A stretch of 64,000 nt of DNA from Aculops lycopersici (taxonomy: Eukaryota; Arthropoda; Arachnida; Trombidiformes; Eriophyidae), in the NCBI GenBank assembly GCA_015350385.1, contig WNKI01000001.1:4907026-4971025 (forward strand), written 5' to 3'. Positions 42,897 through 49,825 of the stretch are shown in pieces. Each line of letters opens with the position of its first letter. Positions within the stretch are counted from its first letter, which is position 1. The position numbers were made by a program, and so were the translations under genes. The notes below the pieces were generated by a model. The model saw only the letters and a list, made by a program, of their open reading frames with translations, did no database searches and was not told where the DNA came from.

Positions 42897-43658
42897 ATGA
42901 GAGGAACGATTATAGCTAGACTAGCCTTAGTATCGAGTGCCATCATTTTGGGCACCTCCACAATGGCCGAATCTTCGTCACACTTCTTCGACACCAACTA
43001 TGTCGAGCTTGACGCTTCGAAGATGATTAGCACTGGCGACAGTAATTACGCCTTAACAAACACGAGCCTACCAAACAATTGGAGGACCGTCTCCGTTAAT
43101 GGCGATGAGGTTACAATTTCAACTAAAGACAATCAGTACATTATTAAGAAGTACCATGGTTTGAGTCCGGATGAGAAGAATAGTTTGGAGGGAGTGAAAT
43201 CAACGATGAACAACATCATTAAGGTCGGCCCATTTAATGTAAAATCACAAACTGGCCTTTGTAAGCTGACAACCTTCGATAGAAACGGGGGGACCTCATC
43301 GATGGGAACCGGAGGCTCGTCGAGCTCCTCATCGTCGAGTAGCAGCTCATCTGGAAGCATGTCGGTCTCTCGATCTGGACCAAACTCATTCATTGTGACC
43401 AAGGCAAACTTTCCGCACAAATGGCAGCGGGTCTTTGTGAACGATGATTTAGCTACAATTGTCTACAATAATGGCAAAGTTATGATGCTACCTCAAGATC
43501 TGTTTAGAGGCGACGAGAAGCACAAGCTGGCGGCGCTAAGACAGGAAGTGGACAAGAGTTCCAAGGCAGCAGAAAATCTGACTGCTAGTATGACAAGATC
43601 AATGAAAAACCCGATGGACTTTGTCAATCGTGCTCTAGGTGGAATCTTCGGGCGTTGA
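42897..43658 (+). CDS. Secreted protein with two copies of an unrecognised module
   Basis: 253 residues, single exon, with TATA box upstream and AATAAA 59 bases after the stop. Residues 1-24 form a signal peptide (RLALVSSAIILGTSTMA). Two stretches of about 50 residues, starting near residue 51 and residue 165, align by eye: both have T at the fourth position, then P-x-x-W-x-x-V-x-V-N-x-D, a TI pair, and a late D-E-K-x-x-L. A Gly/Ser linker with a run of about 12 Ser separates them. A single Cys (GLCKL) lies after the first copy, and an NLT sequon after the second. I recognise no known family. Secreted, duplicated and TATA-driven suggests a strongly or tissue-specifically expressed product; function unknown. 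Confidence 0.85.
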   Translation: MRGTIIARLALVSSAIILGTSTMAESSSHFFDTNYVELDASKMISTGDSNYALTNTSLPNNWRTVSVNGDEVTISTKDNQYIIKKYHGLSPDEKNSLEGVKSTMNNIIKVGPFNVKSQTGLCKLTTFDRNGGTSSMGTGGSSSSSSSSSSSSGSMSVSRSGPNSFIVTKANFPHKWQRVFVNDDLATIVYNNGKVMMLPQDLFRGDEKHKLAALRQEVDKSSKAAENLTASMTRSMKNPMDFVNRALGGIFGR

Positions 43659-43716
43659 ATAGGCTAAAGGTCTAGCGTTATCTCGGTCACATTAATTCGC
43701 AATCAAAATAATCATA

Positions 43717-43728
43717 AATAAATTTATT
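43717..43728. promoter_or_regulatory. Palindromic double poly(A) signal
   Basis: AATAAATTTATT is a perfect palindrome carrying AATAAA on both strands. It is 59 bases past the stop of the 42897 gene and 246 bases past the stop of the astacin gene on the other strand, so it could end both transcripts. Confidence 0.65.
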
Positions 43729-43973
43729 GACCTTAAAGCGAACAGGTGGTGAATGTTCTTGATGAAGATGGATAGATAATCTTCTGGATATCTGACTTAA
43801 GATTCATCAAAGCCTCGTTTTCATAACAAGTCAATCACAAATATAATTCCATTTAGATATCAAGATGTGACAGCTCAAATAGCTGTAACATCTTCATGTT
43901 TGATAACAATACATTTGGATTCCTGAAATTCGGGTACTTCCTTGATTTAGATCAAGTTTTAATCACAACCAAG

Positions 43974-45167
43974 CTAACAATTGTACAACTTCTTGACGCT
44001 ATCGTAATCCAAAGCACTCAGACCCTGTTTGTCCATTATCTCCAACATGCTAACTCCCTCGCGCTTTGGCTTCATTGTCACCTTGTTCAGGGTCTTACCA
44101 AAGGTTCGCGGTCCATATAACATGATTGAGTTGTAGTCGAATTCATTGAGTAGAAGATTTTCATGCGGCGACAATTTGATAAAGTCCTTCTCTTTCTCAC
44201 TGGCAATATTTTCCCATAGAATCTCTAGGTAATCATCGCGATCGGATCTATTCTGTTGATGGTAGAAGCCAATGGCATGCAAAAGTTCATGTGCAATGAT
44301 TCCCTTGTGCTCGCATCCGCTGCCCAGAGAGATGATTTGCTCGCCACCTGCGCGGCCAATGTACGAGAAGCAGCCAAATCTAGCCTCGAGTCTCAGGTAA
44401 TCTGCTTCGTTGTTCTGGCGCGGTACAAATCGAACACAAGTTCTCTGGTGGAATTGTTGCATGACCATCCAAATTGCATCTGCTAGATGCTCAACCGAAG
44501 GGTCAAGCTCGAAGGGAATAACTCCGTTTGGCCACAAACTAAATGAGCTCGGCATAGCCGAGCGCACAAATTTGATTTTCCCCCTTTGATTCTTGGAAGC
44601 GCTTGTAGCTAGGCTTTGATGCCTCTCCTCCTCATCCTCACTTTTGATCAATATATCACCGCTAAATAGATTCGGATTCTGAAGGCCAATCAATGCCTGA
44701 CGCAAGGTGCTCTCACTTTCTGTAGTTCTCGATGGAGTGGTTTTTCTCATTGAATTGATTATTTGATTGTTTTGACTTAGTTCCATCGATGGCCTTGATG
44801 GCTCCAAAGCCTCAAAGAATCTCTTACCGATTCGCTGTTGCTGTCTCGGTTGGTACTCCTGATAGCTCCAAAGCGGTTGCTGGGTGCTCATAAGGGTGTT
44901 TGTGGCTGGTGTTTGGTGCGGCCATTGTTGAAAGCCACGATGTTGTTCCTGCTGCTGCTGATAGAGTGTGCCACCTGTTTGAGGCAGCGTCAAGATACTC
45001 GGGTATCTCAATGCATTCGTCAGTCTCAAAGTTTCCCCATCAGTTAGCTGCTGCGGCTGCCGCTGCCCTAGTGTATCGAGTGTTGAATGCAAAACTAGTA
45101 TGAGAACTGAAACCAGATGATTTGGCTTTCTTTTGTGATAATTATATGACATATTTTGTGAATTCAT
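43974..45167 (-). CDS. Astacin-family zinc metalloprotease
   Basis: 397 residues from the first in-frame ATG (45167). A signal peptide (LVSVLILVLHSTLDTLG, about 18-35) is followed by a long Gln-rich propeptide that contains the astacin aspartate switch FSGD near residue 166. The catalytic domain from about 200 has the zinc motif HELLHAIGFYH (about 292-302) continuing QQNRSDRDDY, and the Met-turn SIMLY near 346. No EGF, CUB or ShK domain follows: the protein ends with LYNC at the end of the catalytic domain, a minimal astacin. Astacins digest food proteins or process matrix and growth factors outside the cell. The residue after the third zinc His is Gln rather than the common Glu, which is not catalytic. 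Confidence 0.94.
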   Translation of the reverse strand: MNSQNMSYNYHKRKPNHLVSVLILVLHSTLDTLGQRQPQQLTDGETLRLTNALRYPSILTLPQTGGTLYQQQQEQHRGFQQWPHQTPATNTLMSTQQPLWSYQEYQPRQQQRIGKRFFEALEPSRPSMELSQNNQIINSMRKTTPSRTTESESTLRQALIGLQNPNLFSGDILIKSEDEEERHQSLATSASKNQRGKIKFVRSAMPSSFSLWPNGVIPFELDPSVEHLADAIWMVMQQFHQRTCVRFVPRQNNEADYLRLEARFGCFSYIGRAGGEQIISLGSGCEHKGIIAHELLHAIGFYHQQNRSDRDDYLEILWENIASEKEKDFIKLSPHENLLLNEFDYNSIMLYGPRTFGKTLNKVTMKPKREGVSMLEIMDKQGLSALDYDSVKKLYNC

Positions 45168-45203
45168 CAAAAACTTGGCAGTTCCAAAGAAATCCAATGT
45201 TTA

Positions 45204-45586
45204 CTGTTGGGGGCAAGCTGTCAAACACGACGACGACAACCAAGACTCCAACGGTGGACTAGTTCACCAACGTCAGCAAAACATTGAACCTCTTTCATTC
45301 AGCGTTTAAGATCGATCTTGCAGCAAGTTCATTGGCAACGATCAAAAAATCGATTGCCATGTGGCGGTGGTGGCACTCACTACAAGATTTCAAATAAAAA
45401 GCGCCCCCATGGGCTGGGGCCAATTGGGATAACGATCTCGACATCCAGTTAGATTTCTGAAACTGATTGGTACATGTATGATGAAAAAACTATTGCAGAA
45501 TCCACTACTTTGCTCGCTGTCTTGGTTGTGATGGTGCACTAGACTCACTGGAGACTCGTAAATGGACTTGCCAGAATGAAGCTTAC
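45204..45586 (-). other. Probable 5'-UTR intron of the astacin gene
   Basis: A donor GCAG|GTAAGC (exon end 45587) and a pyrimidine-rich acceptor CCCCCAACAG (exon start 45203) bracket 383 bases just before the astacin ATG. The upstream exon shows no in-frame ATG, so it would be non-coding. Predicted from splice sites only. Confidence 0.5.
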
Positions 45587-45587
45587 C

Positions 45588-45803
45588 TGCGCGAAGCACA
45601 GGTGGTCAGCTGAGCTGACACGATCGTCCGCATAACCACTTGCCACCTTGCTCAGTTCGCTGGCGATCTGATGGACGCAACACAACAGACATGAAGGATT
45701 CATTCAGAATCAGAGCATACGATAACAAATTGCATTTAGTAACAAATATATTAATTTAATTTTTTGAATCCATTAATCCACTCTTTTAAAAAGCACAACC
45801 AAA
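45588..45803. promoter_or_regulatory. Divergent promoter region of astacin and UAP1
   Basis: Short interval between the probable first exon of the astacin gene and the UAP1 start. AT-rich sequence near 45735-45780. Individual elements were not resolved. Confidence 0.4.
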
Positions 45804-47105
45804 ATGGACTCTTTGATTGAAACTCTAAAGACTGTTGGTCAAGATCATGTATTCAAGTTTTATGACCAGCTGTCAGAGAAACAAAAACTTGAAATTCAAG
45901 CTGATGTCCAGGGTGTAGATTGGGAGAATTTGTATCAAATTTACCAGCAACAAGTGGCACCTCTGACAGAGAACGGTAAGGTCAAGCAAGCTTGCAAAAT
46001 TGACGATAATCTACTTCAGGAGCTCCCACCGTCCAACATCGAAGGCACAACTCGATGTAGTAAAGAAACTTTAAAGGAGTATCAGAATGTTGGTCTCGCC
46101 AATATTTGCGAGGGCAAAGTGGCTGTCTTATTGTTGGCCGGTGGTCAAGGCACCAGGTTGGGTGTCGATTACCCCAAAGGAATGTTCGATGTTGGATTAC
46201 CTGAGCACAAAAGTTTGCTCCAATTACAAGCCGAGCGGATACTTGAGTTGTGCAAATGTTGCGAAAAGGCACAAATTATCTGGTATATCATGACAAGTGG
46301 TGCCACAATGGATGCAACACAGAAATTCTTAAAGGATAAAAATTATTTCGGCTTAAGCAAGGACAAAGTAGTTATCTTTGAGCAGAACAACATTCCATGC
46401 TTGGGGTTTGATGGCAAGGTTTTGCTCGATCAAAAACACAGAATTTCAAGATCTCCTAACGGTAACGGTGGACTCTATGAAGCCTTGCATAAGAATGGCA
46501 TCCTCGAGCATATGAAAAACAATGGAATCCAATACATCCACGTTTACTGCGTTGACAACGTTCTAGTTCGAGTTTGTGATCCTACTTTTATCGGTTATTG
46601 TATAACAAAACAAGTGGATGCTGGCGCGAAGGTTGTCGAGAAAGTCAACCCCAAGGAGTCGGTTGGTATTATTTGCAAGGTTAACAACCAATTTAAGGTT
46701 ATAGAATATAGTGAAATCTCGGACAATATATCTGAAAAGCGAGATGTATGCACTGGAAAGTTGGCTTTTAATGCCGGGAACATTTGTGAACACTTCTTCA
46801 ATGTCGACTTCCTGCAAACAATAACTGGTGACAAGGTTCTCCGGTATCATATTGCAGTGAAAAAGATACCCCACGTTTCTCTAGAAACAGGCGAGCGTAT
46901 TACTCCCGATATACCGAATGGTATCAAGTTGGAAAAGTTCATCTTTGATGTATTTGAATTTACAAACAAATTTGCGGCTTGGGAAGTTACACGAGAAGAC
47001 GAATTTTCGCCGCTCAAAAATGCACTAGGTACAGAAAAAGACAATCCAACCACAGCTTTGAAGGCTCTACAAAGAGCCTATGAGTTGGGCTTGCTAAAGG
47101 TCTAG
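45804..47105 (+). CDS. UAP1: UDP-N-acetylglucosamine pyrophosphorylase, short C-terminus
   Basis: 433 residues, single exon. The nucleotide-binding motif LLAGGQGTRLGVDYPKGMFD (near 110), IMTSGATMD, DGNGGLYEAL, HVYCVDNVLV, FNAGNICEHFF and REDEFSPLKN are all present. The enzyme makes UDP-GlcNAc from UTP and GlcNAc-1-phosphate in the cytosol, the precursor for chitin, N-glycans and GPI anchors, so it is central to cuticle formation in arthropods. The human protein (about 522 residues) continues for roughly 85 residues after the DNPTTA motif as a separate C-terminal domain. Here the frame ends about 16 residues after DNPTTA, and only 116 bases separate the stop from the convergent next gene, leaving no room for that domain. 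Confidence 0.95.
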   Translation: MDSLIETLKTVGQDHVFKFYDQLSEKQKLEIQADVQGVDWENLYQIYQQQVAPLTENGKVKQACKIDDNLLQELPPSNIEGTTRCSKETLKEYQNVGLANICEGKVAVLLLAGGQGTRLGVDYPKGMFDVGLPEHKSLLQLQAERILELCKCCEKAQIIWYIMTSGATMDATQKFLKDKNYFGLSKDKVVIFEQNNIPCLGFDGKVLLDQKHRISRSPNGNGGLYEALHKNGILEHMKNNGIQYIHVYCVDNVLVRVCDPTFIGYCITKQVDAGAKVVEKVNPKESVGIICKVNNQFKVIEYSEISDNISEKRDVCTGKLAFNAGNICEHFFNVDFLQTITGDKVLRYHIAVKKIPHVSLETGERITPDIPNGIKLEKFIFDVFEFTNKFAAWEVTREDEFSPLKNALGTEKDNPTTALKALQRAYELGLLKV

Positions 47106-47221
47106 GTGTCATCAATGTGACACTTGTGAGGACAGATGGGTGACATTTTAATGTACTTAAAATAGTAATGAATTGTATCATCTATTCCATTTAATAGAAT
47201 AATTTTAGGGAAAAATTTAGA

Positions 47222-48049
47222 TTATATCTCTACACTTTGTACAGAATCCGCCTCTCGAGTTGCAATTGAGATTGATGTTGTTGTTGCCCTAGGGGGTTGT
47301 TCTATGTAACCAGCCAGTGTTTTCTCATAAGATGTTATGGTATTTTTCAAACATTGGATGTATTCCTCCAGAACAGTTATCTCGTGTTTGTGGGTTACCT
47401 TTGCATCAGCGATAGATTTCCTCAGCTCGTTGATATTCTTGTCCTTTATTGCCGTCTCCTCTTCTAAATTTCTTATCTCAGCTCTAGCCAAATTTAGCTC
47501 CCCTAATCGATTATCAAGCTCCAATTTGCAACCGCTAAGCTCCTTCTTTAAAGCTCCACTTGAGATTAGGCACTCTAGATTATTAACTGCATTTGATTTG
47601 CTTATATAAACATCATATAACTCCTGCTTGTTGCGCTCATTCTTCTCACCTAATTTTAGGAACTCGCTCATTAGTTTTACATAATCCTCTTCCAACTTTT
47701 TGAATTTGCCAACCTCTTCATGAGTCTTGTTGGAATCCTCGGCCCTTTCAAACAATGTAAGCTTGCATTCATTTAATTCCCGGCTGAGAACATCAATCTC
47801 TCGGTTACTCTCATTTAATTGAATGTTAAGCATCTCACACTCGCTAGTCTTATCGGCGAGACTAAGTTTTAGCTGACCAATAATCTTGAGATGATTGTGA
47901 TCTTGATTTATGGTTGCCTCTTCTAGTTCTTGTTGTTGCTGTTCTTGTTGTTGATGATGTTGCGATGGATCTCCGTCCTCGACTCTCGCTTGAGCTTCGG
48001 ACATAGAGGTTGGATTAGGTTGATTTGTACTTGTGTTTATTGTTTCCAT
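47222..48049 (-). CDS. Coiled-coil protein, unrecognised
   Basis: 275 residues from the first ATG (48049); single exon. The first 45 residues are Gln/Glu-rich with short His and Gln runs. From about 55 to 250 the chain is almost entirely charged with heptad spacing of Leu/Ile (for example LADKTSECEMLNIQL, NLEEETAIKDKNINEL), which predicts a long coiled coil, interrupted near 165-175. No globular domain or membrane segment. It may be a structural or adaptor protein; many coiled-coil families look alike at this level, so no name is given. It converges on UAP1 with 116 bases between stops. Confidence 0.75.
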   Translation of the reverse strand: METINTSTNQPNPTSMSEAQARVEDGDPSQHHQQQEQQQQELEEATINQDHNHLKIIGQLKLSLADKTSECEMLNIQLNESNREIDVLSRELNECKLTLFERAEDSNKTHEEVGKFKKLEEDYVKLMSEFLKLGEKNERNKQELYDVYISKSNAVNNLECLISSGALKKELSGCKLELDNRLGELNLARAEIRNLEEETAIKDKNINELRKSIADAKVTHKHEITVLEEYIQCLKNTITSYEKTLAGYIEQPPRATTTSISIATREADSVQSVEI

Positions 48050-48980
48050 TTTGAATATCAATCTAGTATTCTATTGATAGTTTACCGGAGCTCGTTGCCT
48101 TCTTGTACTTGCTATAGTTGTTGTTGTCTTTTATGTCTTTCTATCCTTTCATTAGGGGAAATGTTAATTTCATACATGATCTGACAATATGTCTTCTTAT
48201 TATATGAATGTGATGATATAATTAGGTGACAGTGTCACCAGATCCCAATTTGGCTAATATCATGTAATCTTAATTGCGCGAATGAATACGCCTATGGTGA
48301 TGCCATTGTTGTGGGTTTTGTTGGTGGTGCTGTTGTTGTTGTTGTTGATGCCATGTGAGGGGGAAAAGGGGAAAAAACGCGATTTTCCGGCTCCGCAGCT
48401 CGCTCGCCTCGCAAAGCCTTTTTTTTGGATTTCGGTGCGGTGCGTTCACGCCCTTCTCTGCAGCGACCCTGGCGGCCAGCGAGCAAAACTAACGTGCTGC
48501 AGAAAAAAGTAGGTTTGCCTTCTGGTCACTCGGGCAGCAAGAACCCGCGTGTGCTGCGGCAGCTGTCCTTCGCCGCTGGCTTACAAGATAACTGTCTCAA
48601 CTTCCATACGCAGATCTTTATGAAGTTCGGCACAGAGCATCCTTGTGCCATTCTAAGAATGATTGGGTAATCGGGCGATCTAAACAATTCCGTAATTTTT
48701 TCCAAAAATCGGGCTCGAAGTTGGTAAAACCCCAAAATTATTAACATGTCTCTGTGGGAGTTTCAACATGGTTTTTTCAACTTCTTCCTCGATCTTTGTA
48801 AAAATGTTAATTTGTTTGGATCTGTGCTTTGGCACATGAATGAATTTATCGTGGCACAGATGATGTCTAGTTGTGCAAATGGGCGTGTGTGTGGCTCAGA
48901 TGGTTACCCTCTTAGTACCAATTTTGCCGCTTGGGGCGCTGCGGAGATGGCATCCGATTTTTGAACACACTGTAGAGAAA

Positions 48981-48999
48981 GAGAGAGAGAGAGAGAGAG
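48981..48999. repeat. (GA)n tract
   Basis: About nine GA units within the AGO1 upstream region; resembles GAGA-factor sites in arthropod promoters, a role that is inferred. Confidence 0.85.
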
Positions 49000-49528
49000 C
49001 AAGTGAGTTAGAGAAAGAGAGGCGAGCGAACCACAAATTCGACAGCGATGGTGAGCGCAGAGGGACAGAGTCTGGAGCACACAAGCTGAGGCCGAGGCAG
49101 CCGCAGCGTCGCCATCGGCCGCCATGGAAAGCAATGGCGACGACGACATCAGTGCGACGTTAGCTGTGTGCGCTGTTCTCGTCCTATATCCCCATCTGTG
49201 GCGTTGGTTAGTTTAGTGACGCACGCACACGCAGTCAGACCCCGCCAATTGGACAGACAGACGCGCGCATCGGGCGAAGTCGAAGCCGCAGCAACGGCAA
49301 TCGAGTTGGTGCGCGAGTGTCTCTCGCTCGCTCCCTTTGGGCTGCGGCGCCTTCGACGTCGACGTTGTTGCTGCTGTGGTGCGTTCAACGCAATGGAGAA
49401 ATTCAAGCGCTTTCAAAGCAGCGACGACGACCATGACGGCAGCAGCAGCGACGCTGACGGCGAATGTGTGTTAGGCAGGCGCGTCGTCGACGACGATGTT
49501 GGTGCCGTTGCTGTTGTGTGTGTGTGGT

Positions 49529-49547
49529 TCTCTCTCTCTCTCTCTCT
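49529..49547. repeat. (TC)n tract
   Basis: About nine TC units, 106 bases before the AG tract at 49654 and complementary to it. Confidence 0.9.
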
Positions 49548-49653
49548 GTGTGCGGCGCTAAGGACGCCAACGCTGACGACGAATGCGCACACAAACCCAG
49601 GCCGAGCAGCGGCAACTGGCGCCACCAATGGCACCATTGGCTAGCACAGGATA

Positions 49654-49678
49654 AGAGAGAGAGAGAGAGAGAGAGAGA
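49654..49678. repeat. (AG)n tract
   Basis: About twelve AG units, 150 bases before the AGO1 ATG. Complementary to the TC tract at 49529-49547. Confidence 0.9.
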
Positions 49679-49825
49679 TCCGAGTGCAGCCAGTAAGGCA
49701 GGCAAGCAAGCGGCCGCAGCGGCAGGCAGCCTGGATCGCAGTAACAGTAACAAAATAGAAACCAAAATTAATACCAAAATTGAAACCAAAATAATACCAA
49801 AATTGATATTAAAATCAATTCTAAA

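Larger units (their letters stand above)
48050..49825. other. Promoter and leader region of AGO1, GA/TC-rich
   Basis: Divergent space between the coiled-coil gene and AGO1. Dense in dinucleotide repeats (listed) and GC-rich from about 49020 to 49740. Numerous upstream ATGs and frames on both strands reflect repeats. One frame (49464-49829) overlaps the AGO1 start and is listed separately. Confidence 0.5.

Noticed and set aside
48873..49644. Several Arg/Ala/Leu-rich frames on both strands upstream of AGO1
   Set aside because: They arise from GA/TC dinucleotide and GC-rich triplet repeats that stay open in many frames at once.
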